Source: Rhodanobacter sp. MP7CTX1 (GTDB lineage Bacteria; Pseudomonadota; Gammaproteobacteria; Xanthomonadales; Rhodanobacteraceae). From it: a stretch of DNA of 64,000 bases. A program made the translations under genes and the position numbers. The DNA is taken from NCBI RefSeq assembly GCF_014205795.1, contig NZ_JACHCN010000004.1, positions 62,001-126,000 of the forward strand, written 5' to 3'. Below are positions 34,874 to 44,591 of the stretch, piece by piece (positions within the stretch are counted from its first letter, which is position 1; every line of letters begins with the position of its first letter). The notes under the pieces were generated by a model. That model did not search any database. It was not told the origin of the DNA and worked only from the letters and a program-made list of their open reading frames with translations.

Positions 34874-36628
34874 ATGACCATGGCACCACGACGACCCGCT
34901 CCGCGCCTGCTGACGGCACTGGTTACCGCCGCCTTGGCATGCGCGGCAGGCGCGCAGGACACCCCCCGACTGCCCGACCTGGGCAGCTCGGCGAATGCGC
35001 TGATTTCGCCGCAGGAAGCAAACGATTACGGTGCCTCCATGTTGCGCCAGATGCAGGCACTGAACATGGTGGTGGATGATCCGCTGCTGGACGACTACAT
35101 CAACGATCTGGGCTATCGGCTGGTTGCCAGCTGCGACAAGCCGAAGGAGCACTTCGCGTTTTTCATCGCCAGGGATCCGGATATCAACGCGTTCGCGGCA
35201 CCCGGCGGATATATCGCGGTGAACTCGGGGCTGATCGCGATCACCCAGAACGAGGGCGAATTGGCCAGTGTGATGGCGCATGAGATTGGCCACATCACGC
35301 AAAACCATCTGCAGCGAGCGTTCGAGGAATCCAAAAAAGATACGCCGCTGATGGCGCTGGTGTTGCTGGGCGCGATCGCCGCCGGTGCGGGCGGTCACAG
35401 CGGTGATGCGCCGATGGCGGTGCTTGCGGGCGGCCAGGGACTGCTCGCGCAAAAGTCGATCAACTTCACCCGTCACGATGAAATCGAGGCTGACCGCGTC
35501 GGTATTCAGACATTGTCAAATGCGGGGTTTGATCCGAACGCCATGGCTGGTTTTTTCCAGCGCATGGAAGATGTCATGAGTGCCGGCGCGGGCGGCGAAA
35601 ACGTGCCCTCCTTGTTGCAGGATCACCCGGTGACGACCGACCGCATCAGTGACGCCAAGGCCCGCGCCGGCGCCTTGATCGCGGCGCAAAAGCTGCGTCC
35701 GTCGGGTACCAGCCCGGATCAATCGCTATGGGAAAAAAGTACGGCGCCGATCCTCTTCGTCAAGGATCCCGCCGCCTTAAGCCGGGCGCCGGCAACCCGC
35801 AACCATCTGGATACTTTTGCCTTGATGCGTGAACGGGTGCGCGTACTGTCGGACGACGCCCCAAAACAGGTGCTCTATTACAGCTCCAACCTGCAAAAGC
35901 AGCATGGCTTCGACACCCCTGCGAACCGATACGGCTATGCGCTGGCACTCACACGCAGCAGCCGCGGCACCGAGGCCATCGCGCAGCTGCAGCCATTGCT
36001 GCAGTCCGACCCGGACAATCTGATCCTGAAGCTGGCGATGGCCGACGCACGCATCCAGGCCGGCCAGCGTGCCGCGGCGCTGGCCATGTATAGCGATCTC
36101 AGCACGCAATCACCGCGCAACCGCGCGGTGGCACTGGCGTACGCCGACGCACTCACGGTGGGCAGCAAGCAGCAGGCCAGTCAGGCGGCTGACCTGCTGC
36201 GACCCCTGCTGGACAACGCCGACCAGCCGGAAATCTATAGTGCTTACGCCCGCGCCAGCGAAAAGTCCGGTGACACCGTACGCGCCGGCGAAGCGTTCGC
36301 CGATGCCAGCTATTACTCGGGGCGCCCGTTCGATGCGATGGAGCAACTCAAGCGGCTGCTCAAGCGCGACGACCTTGATTACTACGCGCGGGTACGCATC
36401 CAGGCGCGAATCACCGAGTTGACCCCGCTGGTATTGGAGCTGCACAAGCGCCGGATCAGCACCGATGACAATCCGAACGGCCAGCAGCAAACGCAGCAGA
36501 ACGAACAGTGCGACGGCCGTTTCTGCCTGGGTCTCCGCGCCGATCCAGGCACGGCGAACCCTTTCCCCGGCACGCCCTGGCTCGACAGTGCCAATCCATT
36601 GCATGACAGCGGCAGTTCATTACATTAG
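34874..36628 (+). CDS. Exported M48 metalloprotease with TPR region (BepA-like)
   Basis: About 584 residues from ATG 34874, with a signal peptide (LLTALVTAALACAAGAQ, cleavage near 26), so it is periplasmic. The zinc site is H136EIGH, with the third ligand region RHDEIEADRVGIQTLSNAGFDP. The second half (about 320-540) is made of TPR-like helical repeats. This is the BepA/YfgC layout: a protease-chaperone that checks LptD and other outer-membrane proteins during assembly. The C-terminal 45 residues are Gln/Asn- and Pro-rich and end LHDSGSSLH, longer than in E. coli BepA. It is divergent from grxC. Confidence 0.92.
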   Translation: MTMAPRRPAPRLLTALVTAALACAAGAQDTPRLPDLGSSANALISPQEANDYGASMLRQMQALNMVVDDPLLDDYINDLGYRLVASCDKPKEHFAFFIARDPDINAFAAPGGYIAVNSGLIAITQNEGELASVMAHEIGHITQNHLQRAFEESKKDTPLMALVLLGAIAAGAGGHSGDAPMAVLAGGQGLLAQKSINFTRHDEIEADRVGIQTLSNAGFDPNAMAGFFQRMEDVMSAGAGGENVPSLLQDHPVTTDRISDAKARAGALIAAQKLRPSGTSPDQSLWEKSTAPILFVKDPAALSRAPATRNHLDTFALMRERVRVLSDDAPKQVLYYSSNLQKQHGFDTPANRYGYALALTRSSRGTEAIAQLQPLLQSDPDNLILKLAMADARIQAGQRAAALAMYSDLSTQSPRNRAVALAYADALTVGSKQQASQAADLLRPLLDNADQPEIYSAYARASEKSGDTVRAGEAFADASYYSGRPFDAMEQLKRLLKRDDLDYYARVRIQARITELTPLVLELHKRRISTDDNPNGQQQTQQNEQCDGRFCLGLRADPGTANPFPGTPWLDSANPLHDSGSSLH

Positions 36629-36707
36629 TGACACCCTGTTGTGATTGTCATCGACGCGTAACATTGATGCGTTGCAATATCTTCGTCATAAGCCACCGGC
36701 GGACCAC

Positions 36708-37397
36708 GTGCACAAGCGCATCCTGATCGTTGAAGACGAGACATCGATTCGCGAAATGATCGCTTTTGCCTTGCGCAAAGCCGGCATGGATGCGATGCAA
36801 GCGGCCGATGCACGCGCCGCACAATTGGCGATTGTCGAGCAGGTCCCCGACCTGATCCTGCTCGACTGGATGCTGCCCGGTACCAGTGGACTGGAGCTTG
36901 CCCGGCGCTTGCGCAAGGAAGAGCTCAGCCGCGAAATCCCGATCATCATGCTCACTGCGCGCGGTGAGGAAATGGATCGCGTCAACGGCCTGGAGGCAGG
37001 CGTCGACGATTACGTCGTCAAACCCTTCTCGACTCGCGAGCTCATTGCGCGGATCAAGGCGGTACTGCGCCGCAGTCAGGGAGACGACGGTTCCGGCATG
37101 GTCGAACTGGGCGGGCTGCGCATCGATGGTCCCGCGCACCGAGTGTTTGCCGGTGATGAGGCGGTGCCGATCGGACCGACTGAATATCGCCTGCTGTATT
37201 TTTTCATCACCCACCCCGAGCGCGTCTATTCGCGCACGCAGTTGCTCGATCATGTCTGGGGCGGCAGCGTCTACGTCGAGGAGCGCACGGTCGATGTACA
37301 CATCCGTCGCCTGCGCAAGACACTGGAGCCGTGGAAGCTCGACGACATGGTGCAGACCGTTCGCGGCACCGGCTATCGCTTCTCGATAAGTGCATGA
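36708..37397 (+). CDS. phoB: Phosphate regulon response regulator PhoB
   Basis: Transcription factor activated by PhoR when phosphate is low. From GTG 36708 it has 229 residues, the same as E. coli Pho[21 protein letters not shown], phospho-acceptor Asp53 in [10 protein letters not shown], the [18 protein letters not shown] end of the receiver, and an OmpR-type winged helix (about 140-228) with [29 protein letters not shown] and [14 protein letters not shown]. An in-frame TTG at 36645 would add 21 unrelated residues. I found no convincing Pho box upstream. phoR follows after 93 bases. Confidence 0.95.
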   Translation: MHKRILIVEDETSIREMIAFALRKAGMDAMQAADARAAQLAIVEQVPDLILLDWMLPGTSGLELARRLRKEELSREIPIIMLTARGEEMDRVNGLEAGVDDYVVKPFSTRELIARIKAVLRRSQGDDGSGMVELGGLRIDGPAHRVFAGDEAVPIGPTEYRLLYFFITHPERVYSRTQLLDHVWGGSVYVEERTVDVHIRRLRKTLEPWKLDDMVQTVRGTGYRFSISA

Positions 37398-37490
37398 GCT
37401 AATCATCTAAATCACATCGCGGGCTTGCGGTGGTGCCGGCTTTTGTCGATGCTGGATCCCATCGTCTCCAACTCGCAAGCACTCGCCTGA

Positions 37491-38759
37491 ATGGCACAAC
37501 CAGCAACGCACTACTGGAAATTGCCCACGGCTCTCGCCGTGGCGTTGCTTGTGGGCGCATGGTTGGGCTGGCTTGCCAATGGACATGTCGCCAGCGGCGT
37601 GGCGCTTGTCGCGCTGGCGGAAGTCGTCTTGTTGCTGACTCGAATCCGTCATCAAGCCAGGCCCATGATGGCCCCACCTGTTCTCGTCAGCCCTCTTCAG
37701 CATGACCGCTTCATGACACGCTCCCGCCGAATTGCCTCCAGTCTGCGCGATCTGCGCAACGCCGCCAGCCAGTTGCCGGACGCGGTCGTGTTGCTCGATC
37801 AGAACCAGCAGGTGCGTTGGTTCAATCACGCGGCCGAACATCTGCTCGGGCTGCGCCGGCCACGCGATCGTGGCGTCCTGCTGCAGCAGCGACTGGCAGT
37901 CTCCGATCTGTCCGACTGGTTGCGCGATGGCACGCAGGAGCCGCTCAACGACGTCGCCGCTCCCGGCCAACCGGACAGCCAGCTCAACGTGAGCATGCTT
38001 CCATTCGGGCGCCATCAGCATCTGCTGCTGGCACGCGACATCAGTCATCTGAACCGGCTCGAACAGATCCGTCGCGACTTCGTCGCGAACGTCTCGCATG
38101 AATTGCGCACGCCGCTTACGGTGATTCACGGCTACCTCGAGTTGCTCGATCCGGAGGACGTGCCCGAACTCGCACCGGTGCTCGGCGAGATGCGCATGCA
38201 GTCGAAGCGGATGGGCCAGATCGTCGAGGACCTGCTCACCCTGTCGCGACTGGAAACGCAGCACCAGATTGCCGATGAACGAGTGCAGATGGCGCCACTG
38301 CTGGCTACGCTGCGCAAGGAAGCGGAGGCGCTCAGTCAGGGCCGTCATCAGATCGCACTCGAATCCAGCGCCGAAGCGGATCTGCTTGGCTCGCCCAGAG
38401 ACCTGCACAGCGCGCTATCCAATCTGGTCAGCAATGCGGTGCGCTATACGCCTGCTGGCGGCAACATCACGATCCGCTGGCAACGCACACCGGAGGGCGC
38501 CGCCTATTCGGTCAGCGACACCGGTTTCGGCATACCTGCCACGCACCTGGCTCGGCTTACCGAGCGCTTTTACCGAATCTCCTCCAGCCGCTCGCGCGAC
38601 AGCGGTGGCACGGGCCTGGGGCTATCGATCGTCAAGCATGTGCTGAACCTCCATCAGGCTCAGTTGCGGATCGAGAGCACGCCCGGCGTGGGTTCCACAT
38701 TTGCCTGCCACTTCAGCCACGCGCGATTGCTGATGCCCGGCGGCTGCGACGAGACCTGA
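37491..38759 (+). CDS. phoR: Phosphate regulon sensor histidine kinase PhoR
   Basis: Inner-membrane kinase for PhoB. The 422 residues begin with two membrane helices (about 11-29 and 33-50) separated by a very short loop, so there is no periplasmic sensor domain; as in E. coli, the phosphate signal is expected to come through the Pst/PhoU system. A PAS domain covers about 85-185 (PDAVVLLDQNQQVRWFNHAA). HisKA has His203 in FVANVSHELRTPLTVIHGYLE. The HATPase domain has NLVSNAVRYTPAGG, VSDTGFGIP and GGTGLGLSIVKHVL. It lies just after phoB. Confidence 0.95.
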   Translation: MAQPATHYWKLPTALAVALLVGAWLGWLANGHVASGVALVALAEVVLLLTRIRHQARPMMAPPVLVSPLQHDRFMTRSRRIASSLRDLRNAASQLPDAVVLLDQNQQVRWFNHAAEHLLGLRRPRDRGVLLQQRLAVSDLSDWLRDGTQEPLNDVAAPGQPDSQLNVSMLPFGRHQHLLLARDISHLNRLEQIRRDFVANVSHELRTPLTVIHGYLELLDPEDVPELAPVLGEMRMQSKRMGQIVEDLLTLSRLETQHQIADERVQMAPLLATLRKEAEALSQGRHQIALESSAEADLLGSPRDLHSALSNLVSNAVRYTPAGGNITIRWQRTPEGAAYSVSDTGFGIPATHLARLTERFYRISSSRSRDSGGTGLGLSIVKHVLNLHQAQLRIESTPGVGSTFACHFSHARLLMPGGCDET

Positions 38760-38916
38760 GTCCCGGGTTGTTGGCGCGGCATCTGTCGCGCGAGAAGAGC
38801 CCGCTGAATGTCTCCCGCCAGCCCGGCCGGGCCCGCTTCCACACCACCGGCGGCCCCCACAGCTCCCGGCGCGCGTCGCATGGAGACATTGGGCAGGCTC
38901 TAAGCCAGAATAAAGC

Positions 38917-41013
38917 ATGCATCGCCCATCCCCTGTCTCATCACCTGCCGCCTTCGATCTGAGCGCTCCCAGCCTCTACCTCAGCCGCGAGCTGGCGGCA
39001 CTGGAATTCAATTTCCGTGTGCTGGCGATGGCCCGCGAGCCCGCGGTACCGCTGCTCGAGCGCCTGCGTTACCTGAGCATCGTCGCGAACAACCTCGACG
39101 AATTTTTCGAAGTGCGGGTGGCAATGCTCAAACATCACCATGCTTACGGCTCGGCCGCGCCGGGTCCCGACGGCGTGCCTTCCGGTGAACTGCTGGCGCG
39201 CATTCGCACTCGAGCGCTGGACCTGGTCACCGAGCAATACGCCACCTGGCAGGGGCAAATCGTCCCGCAACTGAAGGACGAACACGTCCACATCCTCACC
39301 CGCAAGCAATGGAGCCCGCGGCAGCGGCGCTGGTTGCAGGGTTATTTCGAACACGAAGTACTGCCGGTGCTGTCGCCACTGGGGCTGGACCCAGCGCATC
39401 CGTTTCCTCGCATCCTCAACAAGACCTTGAATATCGCGGTGGTGCTGAAGGGCCGCGATGCGTTTGGTCACGAAGGTCACATGGCGCTGGTGCGGGCACC
39501 ACGTTCGCTGCCGCGCATCATTCGGGTGCCGGCCGAAGTCAGCGGCCCTGGCGATCACTTCGTATTTTTGGCCGAGCTGCTGCAGGCTTTTGTCGACCTG
39601 ATGTTTCCCGGTTTCAAGGTGGTCGGCTCGTATCAGTTCAGGGTCACCCGCAACAGTGAGTTGATCGTCGAGGAAGCCGAGGTGGCCAACCTGGCGCACG
39701 CACTCAGCGAGGAACTGATCGGCCGCGGCTACGCGCGCCCGGTGCGGCTGGAGATCGCCAACGATTGCCCGCAGGCGATCACCACGATGCTGATCCAGAA
39801 CTTCCAGCTCGAAGAAGCCGATGTGTACCGCTGCGACGGCCCGGTAAACATCATCCGCGCCGGACTGCTGTACGACTGGCTGGACCGGCCAGAGCTGAAA
39901 TTTCCGCGCTTCAATCCGCAGTTGCCGGCAGCGCTCGAAAGCGGCAAGAACAAGTTTGACCTGATCGGCCAGCGCGACGTGCTGCTACACCACCCCTACC
40001 AGAGCTTCGCCGCGGTGATTGACCTGCTGCGCCAGGCCACCCTGGATCCGCAGGTGCTGGCGATCAAGCAGACGCTGTACCGCGCAGGTGAGGACACCCC
40101 GCTGGTCGACCTGCTGGTGGAAGCGGCGCGCAACGGCAAGGACGTCACCGTGGTGATCGAACTGCGCGCGCGCTTCGACGAGGAAGCCAACATCCGTCTG
40201 GCGACCCGCCTGCAGGAAGCCGGGGTGCAGGTCGTCTACGGTGTGGTCGGCTTCAAGACCCATGCCAAGATGATGTTGATCGTGCGCCGCGAAGGCGAAC
40301 TGCTGCGTCGCTATGTGCACCTGTCCACGGGCAACTATCACCAGATCAACAGCCGCACTTACACCGACATCGGCCTGATGACTGCGGACCCCGACATCGG
40401 CGAAGACCTGCACAAGGTCTTCCAGCAACTTTCGGGGTTGGGGCCGATGATCAGCCTGAAACGGCTGCTGCATTCGCCGTTCACGCTTTACACCAGCGTG
40501 ATGGCGAAGATCGAGCGCGAAACCTTGCATGCGCAAGCCGGCCGCCCGGCACGCATCGTGGCCAAGCTCAACGCGCTGAACGAGGCGCATGTGATCGAGG
40601 CGCTGTATCGTGCGTCGCAAGCTGGCGTGGAGATCGACCTGATCGTGCGCGGTGCCTGCACCTTGCGGCCCGGCCTGCCTGGGATCTCCGAACGGATCCG
40701 CGTGCGTTCGATCGTGGGACGTTTTCTGGAGCACAGTCGGGTGTACTGGTTTGCCAATGACGGCGAGCCCGAGTTGTATTGCGCCAGCGCCGACTGGATG
40801 GAGCGCAACCTGATGCGACGGATCGAAGTGGCGTTTCCGATTCTCGACAAGGAGCTCGCCGCACGGGTGTTCGAGGAAACCCTGGCTAACGGGCTGGCCG
40901 ACAATACCCAGGCATGGCTATTGCGCGACGACGGCAGCTATGTACGCGCCGAGCCCGGCAAAAATCCGCCCTACAACGCGCAACAGAGTCTGTTGGAGCG
41001 GTACTGTCCATGA
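38917..41013 (+). CDS. ppk: Polyphosphate kinase 1
   Basis: Makes polyphosphate from ATP, reversibly. The 698 residues have the N-terminal domain (LSRELAALEFNFRVLAMARE, NNLDEFFEVRVAML), the head domain, and the two catalytic phospholipase-D-like domains: DVLLHHPYQSF, LDPQVLAIKQTLYRAGEDTPLV, and the autophosphorylated His in RYVHLSTGNYHQINSRTYTDIGL at residue 468. The C-terminal part has IDLIVRGACTLRPGLPG, SRVYWFANDGEPELYCASADWMERN and the R(M)MRRIEVAFPI segment. It follows phoBR on the same strand and precedes ppx. Confidence 0.98.
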   Translation: MHRPSPVSSPAAFDLSAPSLYLSRELAALEFNFRVLAMAREPAVPLLERLRYLSIVANNLDEFFEVRVAMLKHHHAYGSAAPGPDGVPSGELLARIRTRALDLVTEQYATWQGQIVPQLKDEHVHILTRKQWSPRQRRWLQGYFEHEVLPVLSPLGLDPAHPFPRILNKTLNIAVVLKGRDAFGHEGHMALVRAPRSLPRIIRVPAEVSGPGDHFVFLAELLQAFVDLMFPGFKVVGSYQFRVTRNSELIVEEAEVANLAHALSEELIGRGYARPVRLEIANDCPQAITTMLIQNFQLEEADVYRCDGPVNIIRAGLLYDWLDRPELKFPRFNPQLPAALESGKNKFDLIGQRDVLLHHPYQSFAAVIDLLRQATLDPQVLAIKQTLYRAGEDTPLVDLLVEAARNGKDVTVVIELRARFDEEANIRLATRLQEAGVQVVYGVVGFKTHAKMMLIVRREGELLRRYVHLSTGNYHQINSRTYTDIGLMTADPDIGEDLHKVFQQLSGLGPMISLKRLLHSPFTLYTSVMAKIERETLHAQAGRPARIVAKLNALNEAHVIEALYRASQAGVEIDLIVRGACTLRPGLPGISERIRVRSIVGRFLEHSRVYWFANDGEPELYCASADWMERNLMRRIEVAFPILDKELAARVFEETLANGLADNTQAWLLRDDGSYVRAEPGKNPPYNAQQSLLERYCP

Positions 41014-41083
41014 GCATGTGTCTTTCCATCCTCGTAAGCCATGCATGCGCGAATTCGCGCTGCGCACTCCCGGGAGCGTTCGC

Positions 41084-42601
41084 GTGAGTCCAGTCGATCC
41101 GACCCCGATCCGCGATGGCGAACTGATGGCCGCCGTCGACATGGGCTCGAACAGCTTCCACATGGTGGTGGCACGTATGGAACACGGCGAACCACGGGTG
41201 ATCGACCGCCTGCGCGACAGCGTGAGGATGGCCGCCGGCCTGCGCGCCGACGGCACGCTGGATGCCGAGCGGCGCGCCCGCGCACTGAATTGTCTGGCCC
41301 GCTTCGGCCAGCGAATCGCCGGCCTGCCATCGGTGCGGGTTCGCGCCGTGGCCACCAATACCGTGCGTCGTCTGGCTTCACCGCAGGCGTTCCTGACCGC
41401 CGCCGAAGCCGCGCTCGGCCATCCGATCGAGGTGGTGTCGGGTCGTGAAGAAGGTCGATTGATCTTTCTTGGCGCGGCGCATGACCTGCCCGCCTCGCGC
41501 GAACCGCGACTGGTCATCGACGTTGGTGGCGGCAGTACGGAATTCATCATCGGCCGCGGGCTCGCACCGCTGCACACCGAAAGCGTGCAGGCAGGCTGCA
41601 TCGCCTCGACCGTGCGTTTTTTCCCCGGCGGCAAACTCACCCGCAAGCGCTGGCAGCGCGCGCGCAGTGAAATCGGCGTGCTGCTGCAGCAGTTTGCCGA
41701 GGACTACCTTGAATCCGGCTGGCAGGACGCCTACGGATCTTCCGGCACGGCACGGTCGATCGGCGCCGTGGTGCACGCCATGAAGTTCTCCGATGACGGC
41801 ATCACCGCCGCATCGCTGGCTTCGTTGCGCGATGCGTTGCTCGAACAGGGTCAGATCAGCACGCTCAAGCTCCCTGGCCTGATGGAAGAGCGCGCGCCGG
41901 TATTCGCCGGTGGCGTGGTGATCTTCGAGGCCGCATTCGCCGCGCTCGGCATCGAGCGTCTGCGCGTCTGCGAAAGCTCGATGCGCGAAGGCCTGCTATG
42001 GGATCTGCTCGGCCGCGCCGGCGGCAGCGATCCGCGCACCGCCAGCATCGATGCGCTGGCTACCCGCTACGGCGTGGATCGCGCGCAGGCGCGCCGCGTG
42101 GAATCGACCGCGCTGATGCTGTTCGACCAGGTCGCCAAGCCGTGGAAGCTTGACGCCAGCGCACGCGAGTGGCTGTCGTGGGCCTCGCGTGTGCACGAAA
42201 TCGGTTTGGCCATTGCGCATAGCCAGCACCATCATCATGGCGCCTATATCCTGCGCCACGCCGACCTTGCCGGTTTCTCCCGACAGGAGCAGCAATTGCT
42301 GGCCGCGGTGGTTCAGATGCACCGGCGCAAGCCCGACAAGGCAGTGATCTCGGCACTGCCGCAACGCTATCGTCAGCTGGCCCGCTACACCACCGCGCTG
42401 TTGCGCCTGGCCGTATTGTTCCGCCGCGCCCGCCGCGCCGAGTCGCTGCCACCGATGCGGCTGGCTGCCACCAGCCAGCGCCTGCGCCTGACCCTGCCGA
42501 TCGCCTGGTTCGAGCAGCACCCGCTCAGCGAGTCCGATCTGCAACAAGAGCTATCGCCGATGGCGGAACTGGGCCTGAAGCTTGAACTGTCCAGCAATTG
42601 A
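41084..42601 (+). CDS. ppx: Exopolyphosphatase
   Basis: Releases phosphate from the ends of polyphosphate. From GTG 41084 it has about 505 residues. GGGAG lies seven bases upstream, and the product then starts MSPVDPTPIRDGELMAAVDM, close to the family start. The ASKHA-fold motifs are AAVDMGSNSFHMVV, ATNTVRRLASPQAFL, IEVVSGREEGRLIFLGA, VIDVGGGSTEFI and GSSGTARSIGAVVH; the C-terminal HD-like part has VHEIGLAIAHSQHHHHGAYIL. Longer starts at 41045 (ATG) or 40940, which overlaps ppk, are less likely. The ppk-ppx pair lets the cell make and break polyphosphate under PhoB control; that regulation is inferred. Confidence 0.95.
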   Translation: MSPVDPTPIRDGELMAAVDMGSNSFHMVVARMEHGEPRVIDRLRDSVRMAAGLRADGTLDAERRARALNCLARFGQRIAGLPSVRVRAVATNTVRRLASPQAFLTAAEAALGHPIEVVSGREEGRLIFLGAAHDLPASREPRLVIDVGGGSTEFIIGRGLAPLHTESVQAGCIASTVRFFPGGKLTRKRWQRARSEIGVLLQQFAEDYLESGWQDAYGSSGTARSIGAVVHAMKFSDDGITAASLASLRDALLEQGQISTLKLPGLMEERAPVFAGGVVIFEAAFAALGIERLRVCESSMREGLLWDLLGRAGGSDPRTASIDALATRYGVDRAQARRVESTALMLFDQVAKPWKLDASAREWLSWASRVHEIGLAIAHSQHHHHGAYILRHADLAGFSRQEQQLLAAVVQMHRRKPDKAVISALPQRYRQLARYTTALLRLAVLFRRARRAESLPPMRLAATSQRLRLTLPIAWFEQHPLSESDLQQELSPMAELGLKLELSSN

Positions 42602-42672
42602 CCCTGCCCGTCGCGATGAGCCACTCGCAGCGTGGCCGCGTATCATGTCCCGACGCCAAGACGACTCTGTTG

Positions 42673-43380
42673 ATGCCCATGTTCAAATCCCTGATTGTCT
42701 CCCTGCTTCTGATTCTGCCGCTGACGCTGGCAGCGCAAACCGCCAAGCCGACGCCAGCAGCCACGGTGGCGGCGCCGCAAGTGTTGCTGCACACCTCGCA
42801 GGGCGACATCACCATTGAGCTGTATCCGGACAAGGCGCCGAAGAGCGTGGCGAACTTCCTGCAGTATGTGCGCGATGGCTTTTACGACGGCACCTTGCTG
42901 CACCGGGCCATCCCGGGCTATCTGCTGCAGGGCGGCCTGTATACGCGCGATCTGCAGCCCAAGCGCACACGTCCGGCAGTGGCCAGCGAAGCGGACAACG
43001 GCGTGTCCAATCTGCGCGGCACCATCGCCGTCGCGCGCGGCGCCGATCCAAACTCCGGCACCTCGCAGTTCTTCTTCAACCTGGTCGACAACCGCCGGCT
43101 GGATTTCGTCGGCAACCAGAGCGGCCTGACCTGGGGCTACGCCGTATTCGGCAAGGTGATCAAGGGCATGGATGTGGTCGACAAGATCGCCGCCTTGCCC
43201 ACCCACGCGCAGGGCCCGTTTGCCGGCGACGTACCCACGCCGCTGGTGCTGATCGACAGCGCCCATGTCGTCGGCGAAGAAGCGCCTGCCACTACCACCA
43301 GCACGCATGTCCCAGCCAAGGCACCGCCGGCCGCAACGCCCGCCAAGCACAGCAGGCAACCCGCCACTGGCCAGGGTTGA
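42673..43380 (+). CDS. Exported cyclophilin-type peptidyl-prolyl isomerase
   Basis: About 235 residues from ATG 42673 (or two codons later). A signal peptide (FKSLIVSLLLILPLTLAAQ) points to the periplasm. The cyclophilin domain covers about 35-195 and has TSQGDITIELYPDKAPKSVANFLQY, HRAIPGYLLQGG (instead of the usual FHRVIPGFMIQGG), GTIAVARGADPNSGTSQFFFNL and GYAVFGKVIKGMDVVDKIA. The C-terminal ~45 residues are Ala/Pro/Thr-rich with basic residues and probably disordered. It probably helps fold exported proteins. lpxH follows, nine bases after the stop. Confidence 0.92.
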   Translation: MPMFKSLIVSLLLILPLTLAAQTAKPTPAATVAAPQVLLHTSQGDITIELYPDKAPKSVANFLQYVRDGFYDGTLLHRAIPGYLLQGGLYTRDLQPKRTRPAVASEADNGVSNLRGTIAVARGADPNSGTSQFFFNLVDNRRLDFVGNQSGLTWGYAVFGKVIKGMDVVDKIAALPTHAQGPFAGDVPTPLVLIDSAHVVGEEAPATTTSTHVPAKAPPAATPAKHSRQPATGQG

Positions 43381-43388
43381 TCGTTACG

Positions 43389-44117
43389 ATGACTACGTTG
43401 TTCATCGCCGACCTGCACCTGGATCCCAGCCGGCCACAGATCACCGCGCTGTTCGAAAACTATCTGGCCAGCGATGAAGTCCGCCACGCCGACGCGCTGT
43501 ACATCCTCGGCGACCTGGTCGAATCGTGGATCGGCGATGATGACGATGCCGAGCTGCCGCAGCGCATCGCACGCGCCACCCGCGCAGTACGCGACGCCGG
43601 CGTACCGGTGTACTTCATGGTCGGCAACCGCGACTTCCTGCTGGGTGAGGATTTCGCACGCCGCGCCGGTTTCACCCTGCTCGACGACGGCACCGTCCAC
43701 GACCTTTACGGTCGCCCAACCCTGTTGATGCATGGCGATGTGCTATGCACCGACGACGTCGCCTACCAGGCCGTACGCAAGCAGGTGCGCACGCCGCAAT
43801 GGCAGGCGCAGATCCTGTCGATGTCACTGGACGCACGCCGCGCGTTCGCCGCCAAGGCACGCGAGGACAGCCGCAAACACACCGGCAGCACCAAGGAAAG
43901 CATCATGGATGTGAATGGTGATGCTGTGGCTACGGCGATGCTCAACGCCGGCGTGGATCGGCTGATCCACGGACACACCCATCGGCCAGCCGTGCACCCG
44001 CTCGACCTGCAGGGAAAAGCGGCCGAACGCATCGTGCTGGGGGACTGGTATGAGCACGGCTCGGTATTGCGGGTGACCGAAAACGACGCGGAGTTACGCG
44101 GCCTGACGATCGATTGA
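43389..44117 (+). CDS. lpxH: UDP-2,3-diacylglucosamine diphosphatase
   Basis: Makes lipid X from UDP-2,3-diacylglucosamine in lipid A synthesis at the inner membrane. From ATG 43389 it has 242 residues (a TTG four codons earlier is the alternative). The calcineurin-like metal ligands are DLHLDP, ILGDLVESWIGDD, MVGNRDFLLGEDF, HGDVLCTDD and HGHTHRPAVH, in the LpxH order. Adjacency of a cyclophilin gene and lpxH is also found in E. coli (ppiB-lpxH). Confidence 0.96.
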   Translation: MTTLFIADLHLDPSRPQITALFENYLASDEVRHADALYILGDLVESWIGDDDDAELPQRIARATRAVRDAGVPVYFMVGNRDFLLGEDFARRAGFTLLDDGTVHDLYGRPTLLMHGDVLCTDDVAYQAVRKQVRTPQWQAQILSMSLDARRAFAAKAREDSRKHTGSTKESIMDVNGDAVATAMLNAGVDRLIHGHTHRPAVHPLDLQGKAAERIVLGDWYEHGSVLRVTENDAELRGLTID

Positions 44118-44591
44118 AGCTCGCGATTTCAACGAACGCTTCAGCGACTTCTCAACCGCGACGCGAGACACTGATCGTATAGCGGGAGGCTGCGCCTCCA
44201 CGTCATTGCATGGGCAATCGGCAGACGCCCCGGTCGCAGCCCCACTGCCAGCCGACGCATGATTTTCGATATCCGACACGACCGGATACGCGACTCGATC
44301 GCGTGGCACGCTCACCAGGCTGCGGCCCGTGCGACTGGTGAGAAAGCGTGAGAAAGCGTGGGTGTGCGTGCGTGTATTGTGCGGTGCGTTTGACTGAAGC
44401 TGCGAATCAAGCTGTCGTCTGGCTGACGTGCTGCCGCAACAAACCAAGGGGTGCTCCGCCACGCGGGGCATGGGGTCTTCGGAATCGTCGTTAGCCATCC
44501 GCAGTTGACGACGCACCTGCAAGGTGCACTTTCGAAATAAGGTCAACGCCGGCACCTGGTCGCGCTGCCCTTACATACCCAGGGTCGAAAA
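44118..44591. other. Non-coding stretch upstream of first S53 protease
   Basis: There is no supported gene in these 474 bases. The minus-strand frame 44094-44555 runs into lpxH and has no domain or start support. A tandem 10-mer AGAAAGCGTG lies at 44341-44360, followed by GTG/GCG-rich sequence. It probably holds the promoter and leader of the protease gene, but I cannot place the boxes. Confidence 0.5.

Noticed and set aside
36601-36707. Pho box upstream of phoB
   Set aside because: TTGTCAT occurs at 36645 but there is no second direct repeat at 11 bases; TGACA and TGTCA are inverted, not direct.
40940-41083. ppx start overlapping ppk
   Set aside because: The extension has no family similarity; GTG 41084 has a GGGAG site and a family-like N-terminus.
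44094-44555. Minus-strand frame of 153 residues between lpxH and the S53 gene
   Set aside because: It overlaps lpxH, is low-complexity and lacks a ribosome site.
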